A stretch of DNA of 47,668 nt from contig CAZMPG010000004.1 of assembly GCA_964568345.1 (NCBI GenBank), forward strand, positions 1 through 47,668, in the 5' to 3' direction. The stretch's first letter is position 1; every line of letters begins with the position of its first letter. A program made the position numbers and the translations under genes. This DNA is from UBA12088 sp964568345. GTDB lineage: Bacteria; Patescibacteriota; Minisyncoccia; Phycocordibacterales; UBA12088. The notes beneath the pieces were generated by a model. The model was not told the DNA's origin, ran no database searches, and was given only the letters and a program-made list of their open reading frames with translations. This document shows positions 8,396 to 15,688 of the stretch, one piece after another.

Positions 8396-8421
8396 AAAAA
8401 CCGGCGATGAGCCGGTTTTTT
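8396..8421. terminator. Bidirectional intrinsic terminator
   Basis: AAAAACCGGC (8396-8405), loop GATGA, GCCGGTTTTT (8411-8420) plus one more T. The U-run on either strand makes it work for rplE on the plus strand and for the small membrane gene on the minus strand, whose stop is 28 bases away. Confidence 0.85.
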
Positions 8422-8448
8422 CTGTGACACGCGTACGTCGTACGTGCC

Positions 8449-8631
8449 TTACGGTCTGGACCTGGGTTTTTGCCTCGGTTCAGGCTTTGCCCCACCGCCT
8501 ACTACTGTCGCAACTAGAACGGCTGCGGCAATGAACCAGATCACCGTCACTATCAGCGCGCCCTGGACCGCGCTCTTGTAGGCCAGGAAAAGAAAAATGA
8601 TGATACAGGAAAAGGAAAGTATTTTTTGCAT
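8449..8631 (-). CDS. Small two-helix membrane protein, antisense within the ribosomal cluster
   Basis: This 60-residue product is strongly hydrophobic. Residues 3-17 (KILSFSCIIIFLFLA) and 24-46 (ALIVTVIWFIAAAVLVATVV) look like two membrane helices, followed by a basic Pro/Arg/Lys-rich tail. I do not recognise a family. Support for a real gene is a good minus-strand promoter (TTGACA-18-TATATA) 70-100 bases upstream and a bidirectional terminator just past the stop. It occupies the gap between rplE and rpsN, where most genomes run straight through. Confidence 0.55.
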   Translation of the reverse strand: MQKILSFSCIIIFLFLAYKSAVQGALIVTVIWFIAAAVLVATVVGGGAKPEPRQKPRSRP

Positions 8632-8699
8632 ACCAACCCCCTACAGTGCTTGCTGCCACGGTATTCAACGCAACAGCCGATAGTTTGGAAGCCAAAGAG

Positions 8700-8729
8700 T
8701 ATATAAACATTACTAGTACTATTTGTCAA
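8700..8729 (-). promoter_or_regulatory. Minus-strand promoter of the small membrane protein
   Basis: On the minus strand TTGACA (8729-8724) is followed after 18 bases by TATATA (8705-8700), with a predicted start about 8693 and a leader of some 60 bases to the ATG at 8631. The region is locally AT-rich compared with its surroundings. Confidence 0.6.
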
Positions 8730-8836
8730 TACGTTTCCTGCTCGACTGATAGGTACAGCTGTGTTACTGTATACCCTATTACAGGGCTCCATGAAGGGAT
8801 AACCCGTAGCAGAGCGATAGAGCAAGTCGGGGTGCG

Positions 8837-8865
8837 TTGACACCGATATCCGAGACTGCTAGTAT
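8837..8865 (+). promoter_or_regulatory. Strong promoter of the rpsN-secY segment
   Basis: TTGACA (8837-8842), a 17-base spacer and TAGTAT (8860-8865) preceded by TGC (extended -10). It restarts transcription of the second half of the r-protein cluster after the rplE terminator. The start would be near 8872, 26 bases before the rpsN ATG. The core boxes match those before rpsS exactly. Confidence 0.8.
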
Positions 8866-8897
8866 GCGCCCAGCTCATCGTAGAGCGTTGTATTTTT

Positions 8898-9083
8898 ATG
8901 GCAAAGAAATCAGTCATCGCACGCAGTCAGAAGAAGCCGAAGTTCAGCACACGGGCGGTCAACCGCTGCTTCCGCTGCGGGCGGGCGCGCGGTTTCATGC
9001 GCGACTTCGACCTCTGCCGCATCTGCTTCCGCGAGCTTGCGAACGAAGGCCAGATCCCTGGCGTCAAGAAGTCGAGCTGGTAA
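8898..9083 (+). CDS. rpsN: 30S ribosomal protein S14, zinc-binding type Z
   Basis: S14 sits in the head of the 30S subunit. This 61-residue form is the short zinc-ribbon version, with C24-x2-C27 and C40-x2-C43 (CFRC and CRIC). The rest, including SQKKPKFSTRAVNRC and GQIPGVKKSSW, is typical. It is the first gene after a strong promoter and leads into rpsH 6 bases later. Confidence 0.97.
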   Translation: MAKKSVIARSQKKPKFSTRAVNRCFRCGRARGFMRDFDLCRICFRELANEGQIPGVKKSSW

Positions 9084-9089
9084 AACACT

Positions 9090-9479
9090 ATGGACCCCAT
9101 TGCAGACATGATTGTGCGCTTGAAGAACGCTTCCCTCGCGGGGCGGGAGGTAGTATCGGTGCCGCGCTCGAAGATCAAGCTCGCGATCGCCGAGAAGCTC
9201 AAGAGCCGGGGGTTTGTGCGCGATGTTGTGACCCGCGGCAAGAAGACCGATAAGACTATTGAGCTCGTGCTCGCGCGTGCGAGCGACGGCTCGTTCCGCA
9301 TCTCCGACACGAAGCGCATCTCGAAGCCCGGTTGTCGCGTGTACTACAGCTCGACCGACATCATGCCGGTGCGCGGCGGGAGCGGCGTCGTCGTGCTTTC
9401 CACCCCGCGAGGCGTCCTCTTTGGGGACGAAGCGCGGAAGGAGCACGTCGGGGGCGAAGCGCTCTTTGAGCTGTGGTAG
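9090..9479 (+). CDS. rpsH: 30S ribosomal protein S8
   Basis: S8 is a central assembly protein of the 30S platform and, in E. coli, the repressor of the spc operon. The 129-residue product opens DPIADMIVRLKNA. It contains SKPGCRVYYSS and GVVVLSTPRGV and ends GGEALFELW, as expected. Start and length match the family. It is separated from rpsN by 6 bases and from rplF by 21. Confidence 0.97.
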   Translation: MDPIADMIVRLKNASLAGREVVSVPRSKIKLAIAEKLKSRGFVRDVVTRGKKTDKTIELVLARASDGSFRISDTKRISKPGCRVYYSSTDIMPVRGGSGVVVLSTPRGVLFGDEARKEHVGGEALFELW

Positions 9480-9500
9480 CACGATACCTTTGCAACTACT

Positions 9501-10034
9501 ATGTCACGTATAGGCAAACGACCACTCCCCATACCTGCGAAGACCGATGTCACGGTCGCCGGCGCTACCTTCACCGTGAAGGGTCCCCTGGGGACGCTCT
9601 CGCGCTCGGTGCACCCCCAGGTGCGGGTGCTCGTCGAGAACGGCAATGTCGTCGTGCAGCCTGCTGACGAGACGCGTCTCGGTCGCGCGCTCTGGGGCAC
9701 GTATGCGGCACATGCGCGCAACATGCTCGCTGGCGTGCAGAAGGCGTACGTGAAGAAGCTTGTGCTCGATGGGGTGGGGTACCGCATGTCCCTCAGCGGT
9801 ACGACGCTCACCATGTCGCTCGGTTTCTCCCACCCGGTGGTGGTGCAGGTGCCCGCGGGGGTGACCGCCGCGGTCGAGAAGAACGAGCTCACCCTCACGA
9901 GCTGCGACAAGGAGCTCCTCGGCCAGTTCGCCGCGAACGTGCGCGCCTTCAAGAAGCCGGAGCCGTACAAGGGGAAGGGCTTCCACTACAGCGATGAGGT
10001 GGTGCGCCGGAAGCAGGGTAAGAAGGCGGCATAG
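9501..10034 (+). CDS. rplF: 50S ribosomal protein L6
   Basis: L6 lies near the factor-binding site. At 177 residues it has the two repeated alpha/beta domains of the family. It opens MSRIGKRPLPIPAKTDVTV, has VKGPLGTLSR, and its C-terminal domain ends with KKPEPYKGKGFHYSDEVVRRK, the usual L6 ending. It sits in the canonical place between rpsH and rplR. Confidence 0.97.
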   Translation: MSRIGKRPLPIPAKTDVTVAGATFTVKGPLGTLSRSVHPQVRVLVENGNVVVQPADETRLGRALWGTYAAHARNMLAGVQKAYVKKLVLDGVGYRMSLSGTTLTMSLGFSHPVVVQVPAGVTAAVEKNELTLTSCDKELLGQFAANVRAFKKPEPYKGKGFHYSDEVVRRKQGKKAA

Positions 10035-10054
10035 TACCAATACACATACCACAT

Positions 10055-10408
10055 ATGGCATCACACACAGCAAGCACCGTACATAAGCGAGAACGTCGGC
10101 ACCACCGCATTCGTGCGAAGGTGGTGGGAAGTGCGGAGCGTCCGCGGCTCGCGGTGTACCGCTCGAACCGCGCGCTGTACGTGCAGCTCATCGACGATGC
10201 GCGGCAGGTGACCGTGGCAGCGTGCGATTCCCGCTCTGTGACTGGCTCTGGCGCCCGCGAGAAGGCTCGTGCCGTCGGGGCGATCATTGCCGAACGTGCT
10301 CGTGCAGCAGGCATCACGAAGGCAGTGTTCGATCGGGGTGGCTTCCTCTACACCGGCACCATCCGGGAGCTCGCCGATGCAGCTCGTGCGGGCGGACTCG
10401 TATTTTAA
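10055..10408 (+). CDS. rplR: 50S ribosomal protein L18
   Basis: L18 brings 5S rRNA to the large subunit together with L5. The 117 residues match the family length. Signatures are RRHHRIRAKVVGSAERPRLAVYRSNR near the N-terminus (shown here as two overlapping stretches RRHHRIRAKV and ERPRLAVYRSNR), YVQLIDD, and FDRGGFLYTGTIRELADAAR at the C-terminus. Its stop overlaps an ATG (TAATG), but the next gene more likely starts 18 bases later. Confidence 0.96.
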   Translation: MASHTASTVHKRERRHHRIRAKVVGSAERPRLAVYRSNRALYVQLIDDARQVTVAACDSRSVTGSGAREKARAVGAIIAERARAAGITKAVFDRGGFLYTGTIRELADAARAGGLVF

Positions 10409-10425
10409 TGTTTCTTAGCGACGCT

Positions 10426-11040
10426 ATGGCAGACACAGCAAAAACTACACCGACAGGTGCACCAAGGGGCGACCGCACGCAGCAGGCGCGAGGTCAGGGG
10501 AATGATCGGCGTGCGCCACGTCGCCCGCGTGAGCCGCGCGCGCGGAGCGAGTTCGACAACAAGATGCTCGACATCCGGCGCGTGACGCGCGTGGTTGCCG
10601 GTGGCCGCCGCTTCTCGTTCAGCGTCACGATTGCTATCGGCGATGGGCTCGGCAAGGTTGGCGTTGGGCTCGGCAAGGCGTCGGACACCGCGCTCGCGAT
10701 CGAAAAGGCGACCCGCGATGCGAAGCGGAACCTTGTACGGGTGCCGCTCACCGAGGGGAAGACGATCCCCCACGAGGTGAGTGCGAAGTACGCTGCCGGA
10801 TGGGTGAAGCTCATGCCAGCCCGTGGCAAGGGCCTTAGGGCGGGGAGCGCTGTTCGTACGGTGCTCGAGCTCGCTGGGGTGCGGAACGTGTCCGCAAAGA
10901 TCCTCTCGCGCAGCAAGAACCCGCTCAACAACGCACAGGCAACACTCCATGCGCTCGCCAAGCTGAAGCCAGCGCGCCGCAGTGCAGAGAAGGGTGCGCG
11001 CACCGCGAAGCAGAAGGAGGTAGCCGCCGATGCCGCGTAG
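10426..11040 (+). CDS. rpsE: 30S ribosomal protein S5
   Basis: S5 contributes to decoding accuracy and the mRNA entry tunnel. The 204-residue protein has an N-terminal disordered, Arg-rich tail of ~40 residues. The double-stranded-RNA-binding-like domain follows (DIRRVTRVVAGGRRFSFSV, GDGLGKVGVGLGKA), then the C-terminal domain with AVRTVLELAGVRNVSAKIL. The ATG at 10408 overlaps the rplR stop and would add six residues; 10426 is chosen for its context and is uncertain by that much. No rpmD follows. Confidence 0.95.
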   Translation: MADTAKTTPTGAPRGDRTQQARGQGNDRRAPRRPREPRARSEFDNKMLDIRRVTRVVAGGRRFSFSVTIAIGDGLGKVGVGLGKASDTALAIEKATRDAKRNLVRVPLTEGKTIPHEVSAKYAAGWVKLMPARGKGLRAGSAVRTVLELAGVRNVSAKILSRSKNPLNNAQATLHALAKLKPARRSAEKGARTAKQKEVAADAA

Positions 11041-11071
11041 CGCCGCAGCACGTTTCAGTACACATCACACT

Positions 11072-11521
11072 ATGCAGCTCAACACACTCCAAGCAGCACA
11101 GGGCATCACACGGGCACGGCGCATTGGCCGCGGCGGTAAGCGCGGAAAGACATCCGGCCGGGGAAGCAAGGGCCAGAAGGCACGTGCAGGGCACAAGATT
11201 CGCCCCGCGGAGCGCGACACCATCAAGCGCATTCCGAAGCGGCGTGGGTACGGTAAGAACCGCGCGCGGACGGTGCGCAGCGGCCGCGTCCGCCCTGCGC
11301 TCGTGCACCTCGACACCCTCGAGCGGGTGGTGACGGCAGGGAGCCGGGTTGACCCCGCGGCGCTTGTTGCGCTTGGCGTGGTCGAGCGGACCGGCGGGCG
11401 CGTGCCGATGGTGAAGGTGCTCTCCCGCGGAACGCTCACGAAGCGCGTGGTGCTCGTTGGGTGTACGGTCTCTGCAACGGCGCGCGCGGCTATTGTGGCG
11501 GCAGGAGGCGAGGTTGCCTAG
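11072..11521 (+). CDS. rplO: 50S ribosomal protein L15
   Basis: L15 is a late assembly protein with a long basic N-terminal arm. The open frame extends to 11030, inside rpsE, but the L15 consensus start (M-x-LNTLxxAxG) is at 11072, giving 149 residues. The arm reads RRIGRGGKRGKTSGRGSKGQ, and the globular part ends in a small alpha/beta domain. Only 31 bases separate it from rpsE, which leaves no room for rpmD (L30), a gene normally found between them. Confidence 0.96.
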   Translation: MQLNTLQAAQGITRARRIGRGGKRGKTSGRGSKGQKARAGHKIRPAERDTIKRIPKRRGYGKNRARTVRSGRVRPALVHLDTLERVVTAGSRVDPAALVALGVVERTGGRVPMVKVLSRGTLTKRVVLVGCTVSATARAAIVAAGGEVA

Positions 11522-11545
11522 GGGACGAGCCTTATTTTTTGGCGT

Positions 11546-12820
11546 ATGTTCGGGACATTCTTTACGAAGCTGAAGCTCATCGCGACTGATCCGACCCTCC
11601 GCAACCGGATCCTGTTCCTTCTTGGGGCGCTCGTTGTGTTCCGCGTGCTCGCCGCTATTCCCGTCCCCGGTGTTGATGAGGCGCAGCTCGCCAACTTTCT
11701 CCAGAGCAACCAGCTCTTCGAGCTCCTGAGCCTCTTTTCCGGTGGCAACCTCTCAAACCTCTCAATCGTCATGCTCGGCGTCGGGCCGTACATCACTGCA
11801 TCGATCATCATGCAGCTCCTCTCCATTATGTCGCCGAACATCAAGGCGCTCTATACCGAGGAGGGCGAGGTGGGGCGGCAGAAGTTTACCCAGTACTCCC
11901 GCATCCTCACGATCCCACTCGCTTTCGTCCAAGCATTCGGTTTCCTCATCCTCCTCTCGCGCCAAGGCATCGTGGCAGACCTCACCACTTTCACGTTCCT
12001 CGTCAACGTCGCGGTCGTCGCCGCGGGCTCCATCTTCCTCATGTGGATCGGTGAGCTCGTGAGCGAGTTTGGTATTGGGAACGGCGTGTCGATCATCATC
12101 TTCGCAGGCATCGTCGCGTCGCTCCCGACGCAGGTCATGCAGGCGATTTTCACGTACGACGTGGCGCAGATACCCCTGTACCTCGGCTTCGTCATTGCGG
12201 CGGTGCTCGTCACTGCTGGCGTCGTCGTTATAGCCGAAGCGGAGCGTCCGGTGCCGGTGACGTACGCGAAGCAGGTGCACGGGGGAAAGACGTACGGTGG
12301 GGTCTCAACGTACCTCCCGCTCCGCGTCAACCAGGCGGGTGTCATCCCCATCGTGTTCGCACTCTCGATCATCCTCTTCCCGCAGATGATCCTCCAGTTC
12401 ATGTCAACGTCGGGGAACGCTTCGCTTGCGGGGTTTGGGCAGCAGGGACTTCTCCTCTTCCAGAACCAGCTCCTCTACGGCGTGGTCTACTTCGCACTCG
12501 TCTTCCTCTTTACCTACTTCTACACCGCGGTGACGTTTGACCCGCAGTCGATGGCCACGAACCTCCAGAAGTCTGGCGCGTTTGTCCCCGGCGTGCGACC
12601 CGGGTCGGCGACGGTCGAGTACCTCGGCAATGTCATTACGCGCATCACCTTTGTTGGTGCCCTGTTTCTCGGCGTCATCGCGGTATTACCGCTCGTGATG
12701 CAGGCAATAACAGGCAACCAATCACTTGCGATTGGCGGCACCGCAGTGCTCATCGTGGTCTCGGTGGTGCTTGACCTCGTTCGCAAGGCGGATGCGCAGG
12801 TGAGCATGCGGGAGTACTAG
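11546..12820 (+). CDS. secY: Protein translocase subunit SecY
   Basis: SecY is the channel of the Sec translocon in the cytoplasmic membrane. The 424-residue product shows ten hydrophobic segments. Conserved motifs are RILFLLGALVVFR in TM1, the IPVPGVD plug region, GVGPYITASIIMQLL, the EFGIGNGVSIIIFAG stretch and PLRVNQAGVIPIVFA. It closes the spc-type cluster and would be needed to export the large secreted proteins encoded downstream. A purine/pyrimidine inverted repeat begins three bases after its stop. Confidence 0.97.
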   Translation: MFGTFFTKLKLIATDPTLRNRILFLLGALVVFRVLAAIPVPGVDEAQLANFLQSNQLFELLSLFSGGNLSNLSIVMLGVGPYITASIIMQLLSIMSPNIKALYTEEGEVGRQKFTQYSRILTIPLAFVQAFGFLILLSRQGIVADLTTFTFLVNVAVVAAGSIFLMWIGELVSEFGIGNGVSIIIFAGIVASLPTQVMQAIFTYDVAQIPLYLGFVIAAVLVTAGVVVIAEAERPVPVTYAKQVHGGKTYGGVSTYLPLRVNQAGVIPIVFALSIILFPQMILQFMSTSGNASLAGFGQQGLLLFQNQLLYGVVYFALVFLFTYFYTAVTFDPQSMATNLQKSGAFVPGVRPGSATVEYLGNVITRITFVGALFLGVIAVLPLVMQAITGNQSLAIGGTAVLIVVSVVLDLVRKADAQVSMREY

Positions 12821-12822
12821 CG

Positions 12823-12905
12823 GAGAGAAAAGTAAAAAGAGAAAAGAACGCACGGCGGTGCGCCGCCTCTTTTTGCCTTCCTCTTTTCTCTTTTCTCTTT
12901 TCTCG
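12823..12905. repeat. Purine/pyrimidine inverted-repeat element, copy 1 (secY/adk)
   Basis: The polypurine arm (12823-12846, GAGAGAAAAGTAAAAAGAGA...) begins right after the secY stop. A GC-rich mini-hairpin (CGGCG-GTG-CGCCG, 12853-12865) with a CTCTTTTT tail lies in the core, and the polypyrimidine arm runs at 12878-12905. The arms are complementary, so the RNA would fold as one long AU-rich stem capped by a terminator-like hairpin. Confidence 0.85.
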
Positions 12906-12936
12906 CTCATCACCGCATGCATTTTCTACCGCGGTG

Positions 12937-12945
12937 TGCTAGAGT
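12937..12945 (+). promoter_or_regulatory. Extended -10 promoter of adk (leaderless)
   Basis: TGC-TAGAGT at 12937-12945 predicts a transcript start at or next to the adk ATG (12952), seven bases after the -10 box. No convincing -35 is seen. This fits a leaderless mRNA. Confidence 0.45.
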
Positions 12946-12951
12946 GTTCGC

Positions 12952-13563
12952 ATGGAGCTTACCACCGCTATTCTCATCGGCCCGTCCGGCTGCGGCAAGG
13001 GCACCCAGGCAAAGCTCCTCGTTGACTACCTCCATACACACGACACCGAGCACCCCACCCACTACTTCCAGACCGGCGAGAAGTTTCGCGAGTTCATGGA
13101 GGGAGATTCGTTCACCCAGCACCGGATTAAGGAGGTACTCTCCCGCGGTGGGCTCGCCCCCGGCTTCCTCCCCATCTGGATCTGGGGATCGCTCTTCATC
13201 GAGGGGGTGACCGGCAACGACCACATCGTGACCGACGGATTCCCGCGGCGCGCGGAGGAGTCGCCGATTCTCCACACTGCATTCGAGTTCTACGGGCGAA
13301 AGAACCCCGTCGTCATCTCATTCGAGCTGCCCGACGAGGTCATCGTTGAGCGGCTCGTCCATGGTAGGAAGCGTTTTGACGACACGCCGGAGAAAGTTGC
13401 GGAGCGGCTCCAGTGGTTTCGTCGCGACGTGTCACTCGCGATTCGGTTCTTCGAGGAGCATCCGTACTACCGCGTTGCGCACATAGATGGCAGTAGGAGC
13501 ATTGAGGCGGTGCACGAGGATATCCTTACGGCGCTCGGGCTTCCCGCACCAGCCGTCTCGTAG
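12952..13563 (+). CDS. adk: Adenylate kinase-like nucleoside monophosphate kinase (short-LID form)
   Basis: Adk balances AMP, ADP and ATP. The 203-residue product has the P-loop GPSGCGKGTQAKLL (residues 10-23), the TGEKFREF NMP-binding helix (usually TGDMLR), and TDGFPRR. The R-F-DD-TPEKV-x-RL segment follows the position where the LID would be, with no room for a zinc-type or long LID. The segment GGLAPGFLPIWIWGSLF replaces the usual G-x-LVPD region and resembles CPR nucleoside monophosphate kinases. Its place between secY and map is canonical for adk. Substrate preference cannot be told from the sequence. Confidence 0.88.
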   Translation: MELTTAILIGPSGCGKGTQAKLLVDYLHTHDTEHPTHYFQTGEKFREFMEGDSFTQHRIKEVLSRGGLAPGFLPIWIWGSLFIEGVTGNDHIVTDGFPRRAEESPILHTAFEFYGRKNPVVISFELPDEVIVERLVHGRKRFDDTPEKVAERLQWFRRDVSLAIRFFEEHPYYRVAHIDGSRSIEAVHEDILTALGLPAPAVS

Positions 13564-13579
13564 CCTGCCGGAGAGAGGT

Positions 13580-14347
13580 ATGAAAATCAAGACGCCGCGC
13601 GATATTCGGGCGCTCCGTGTGCTTGGGAAAGAGCACGCCGAGATTGTTGCCGCACTCGTCGCTGCTGCACAGCCGGGGGTGACGACCGGCGAGCTCGAGG
13701 AGCTCGCGTGCACCCTCATTGCAAAGCAGGGTCTCACGCCTGCGTTCAAACACTATCGTCCGTACGGCGCGTCGCGGGCGTACCCCTGCGCGCTCTGTGT
13801 TGCGCCGAATGACGTCGTGGTGCACGGGATACCTACCGAGCTTTCCTACACGCTCCGCGAGGGTGACCTCCTCGGGCTCGACGTCGGCGTCGCGCGTGAC
13901 GGGCTCGTCATTGACGCGGGAAAGACCATCGGCATTGGTGCCATTGACGATCGTGCGCGCGACCTCCTCGCGGTGACCGAGGAAGCACTCACTCGTGGCA
14001 TTGCCGCAGCGCGCGCGGGTAACCATGTTGGAGACATCGGGTACGCTATCGAGACGTACGTGCGGGGGGAGGGCTACGGCCTCGTGCGTGATCTCTGTGG
14101 GCATGGCGTTGGCCACGCGGTCCACGAGGAGCCCCAGGTGCCCAACTTCGGTGTGCGGGGCAATGGGCCGAAGCTCGTCGCCGGTATGGTGCTCGCGATT
14201 GAGCCGATGGTGAACGAGGGGAAGGGGGCAGTCGTCTTCTCGGACGACGGCTTCACCGTGCGTACGCGCGACGGCTCACGGAGCGCCCACTTCGAGCACG
14301 ACATCGTGGTCACTGACGGGGAGCCGATAGTCTTGACCGAGAGGTAG
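13580..14347 (+). CDS. map: Type I methionine aminopeptidase
   Basis: This enzyme removes the N-terminal Met from nascent proteins. The frame is open from 13487 inside adk, but the MetAP start is at 13580 (MKIKTPRDIRALRVLG), giving 255 residues. A purine-rich GGAGAGAGG is a plausible ribosome site here. Metal ligands are all visible: D101 (GLDVG), D112 (VIDAGKT), H175 (GHGVG), E208 (AIEPM) and E239 (HFEHD), plus H182 in VHEEP. The secY-adk-map order is standard; infA, rpmJ and rpsM, which often follow, are absent here. Confidence 0.96.
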   Translation: MKIKTPRDIRALRVLGKEHAEIVAALVAAAQPGVTTGELEELACTLIAKQGLTPAFKHYRPYGASRAYPCALCVAPNDVVVHGIPTELSYTLREGDLLGLDVGVARDGLVIDAGKTIGIGAIDDRARDLLAVTEEALTRGIAAARAGNHVGDIGYAIETYVRGEGYGLVRDLCGHGVGHAVHEEPQVPNFGVRGNGPKLVAGMVLAIEPMVNEGKGAVVFSDDGFTVRTRDGSRSAHFEHDIVVTDGEPIVLTER

Positions 14348-14371
14348 TGTGAGCCGGTATCATCGGGACAC

Positions 14372-14452
14372 GAGAGAAAAGTAAAGAGAGGAAAGAGAAA
14401 AACGGATTGCACGTTGTTTCTTTTCCCCTGTCCCTTTTCCCGTTTCTCTCCG
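14372..14452. repeat. Purine/pyrimidine inverted-repeat element, copy 2 (after map)
   Basis: The polypurine arm is at 14372-14402 (GAGAGAAAAGTAAAGAGAGG...), with a short core GGATTGCACGTTG and a polypyrimidine arm at 14416-14452. The arms are more diverged than in copies 3, 4 and 8. It is the only element between map and the interspersed repeat at 14461. Confidence 0.75.
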
Positions 14453-14460
14453 CCTCGTAA

Positions 14461-14652
14461 TTGCTCACACCTTCCGCGTATTGTCTCTGCGAGCCCCGCC
14501 TGCTGCGGGGATGACCGCAGGCCTTCAGCCGCGAGCAGAGGTGGCGGGAAGCAGTCTATGATATGAACGGCATTTCGGTACCACAACGAACATAATCCTG
14601 GATTGCTTCGCCCCCCGCCTGCGGCGGGGGGCGAAGCAATGACACCGACATC
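14461..14652 (-). repeat. Interspersed ~190-bp repeat, copy A
   Basis: This 192-base stretch is the reverse complement, at roughly nine bases in ten by eye, of 41478-41669, and is related to 35901-36066. It contains a perfect GC-rich inverted repeat (ATTGCTTCGCCCCCCGCC... mirrored) near one end. It also has a second palindromic stretch, GCCCCGCCTGCTGCGGGG. No protein-coding frame is shared by the copies. Together with copy 2 of the purine element it fills the ~450 bases between map and ndk. Confidence 0.85.
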
Positions 14653-14801
14653 GGGCTGTGGAGGGTGTGAGCAATTACTCCCCGTCTCCAGTGGCGCTTT
14701 CGACACATTGTAGTATACTGGCCCCGTGCTGGTTTGGTTGGCGTGTCGGGCCTATCCCCCCACTACCCACACCCTACCCCTATTATTGTTTACACCCTCG
14801 T

Positions 14802-15407
14802 ATGTCCGACTATCACAAGGAGCGCACGCTCGTCATTATCAAGCCCGATGGTATTCAGCGGTCGCTCATCGGCGAGATTGTCGGCCGCTTTGAGCGCATT
14901 GGCCTCAAGGTGGTGGGTATGAAGTTCGTCGTGCCGACGGCAGCCCAGGTCGAAGAGCACTACACACTCGACCCGCTCTGGAAGGAGAAGACTGGCACGA
15001 AGGCCATAGAGGCATATCGGAAGAAAGGCGTGACGCCACCCTCCGAGGACCCGCTCGCGGTCGGTAACGCGGTTGTTGAACGCCTGAAGCGGTACCTGAC
15101 GAGCGGTCCAACGCTTGTCATGGCGTGGCAGGGTGCGCATGCGGTAGAGCTCGTACGGAAGCTCGTCGGCGGCACTGAGCCGCGCAGCTCCGACGTTGGC
15201 ACGATCCGGGGCGACTTCGTGCTCGATTCATACGCCATGGCCGACACCGACGATCGTGCGATCCGCAACCTCCTCCATGCATCCGGGTCGGTCGAGGAAG
15301 CGCGGCAGGAGCTCGCCCACTGGTTTGCCGACGGTGAGCTCATTGACTACCGCCTCGTCCAGGAGGGTATTCTCTACGACGTGAACCTCGACGGGATACT
15401 GGAGTAA
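14802..15407 (+). CDS. ndk: Nucleoside diphosphate kinase with ~45-residue insertion
   Basis: Ndk transfers the gamma phosphate between nucleotides via a phospho-histidine. The 201-residue product is long for a family of ~140. The start MSDYHKERTLVIIKPDGIQR fits Ndk, so the longer open frame back to 14658 is rejected. An insertion of about 45 residues (roughly 53-98, HYTLDPLWKEKTG to ERLKRYL) sits after the first helix. The active-site H159 is in NLLHASGSVEEARQEL, matching N-x-x-H-x-S-x-S. A TATACT -10-like box lies at 14714-14719, suggesting a leader of ~75 bases. Confidence 0.94.
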   Translation: MSDYHKERTLVIIKPDGIQRSLIGEIVGRFERIGLKVVGMKFVVPTAAQVEEHYTLDPLWKEKTGTKAIEAYRKKGVTPPSEDPLAVGNAVVERLKRYLTSGPTLVMAWQGAHAVELVRKLVGGTEPRSSDVGTIRGDFVLDSYAMADTDDRAIRNLLHASGSVEEARQELAHWFADGELIDYRLVQEGILYDVNLDGILE

Positions 15408-15483
15408 GAGAAAAGTGAAAAGAGGAAAGAAAAAAGAACGAGGCGGCCCTGTCCGCCTCTTTCTTCTTTGCACTTTTCTCTCG
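15408..15483. repeat. Purine/pyrimidine inverted-repeat element, copy 3 (after ndk)
   Basis: The polypurine arm starts at the base after the ndk stop (15408-15438, GAGAAAAGTGAAAAGAGGAA...). The core is a strong hairpin, GAGGCGG (15440-15446) with CCGCCTC (15453-15459). A TTTCTTCTTT run follows and then the arm CACTTTTCTCTC. Core plus arms form one near-continuous stem. The right arm also supplies the -35 box of the next promoter. Confidence 0.88.
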
Positions 15484-15497
15484 CACCATGGTATACT
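15468..15497 (+). promoter_or_regulatory. Promoter embedded in the element, driving the 15.7-kb membrane gene
   Basis: TTGCAC (15468-15473) inside the polypyrimidine arm, an 18-base spacer and TATACT (15492-15497). The leader to the ATG at 15689 would be about 185 bases and includes the near-palindrome ACGAGGCGGCCTCGT. Confidence 0.55.
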
Positions 15498-15688
15498 CTC
15501 GAGTGGGAGCGAAACGTATTGTCCTCAAACAAAGCTGCAGGGAGCTGGCATACGTCCATTCTCATGAACACCCCACGGGGCGATCAGCGGAAAGGAACCA
15601 CAAGGCACCCACCTAGCATACGCCAGGGCAGTACTGTTTCGTTCCCTCCCCGGCGCCGCCCCCTACGAGGCGGCCTCGTGGTATCGCC

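Noticed and set aside
8646..8840. Plus-strand 64-codon frame before rpsN
   Set aside because: It covers the minus-strand promoter, ends at the rpsN -35 box, and shows no domain or start signal.
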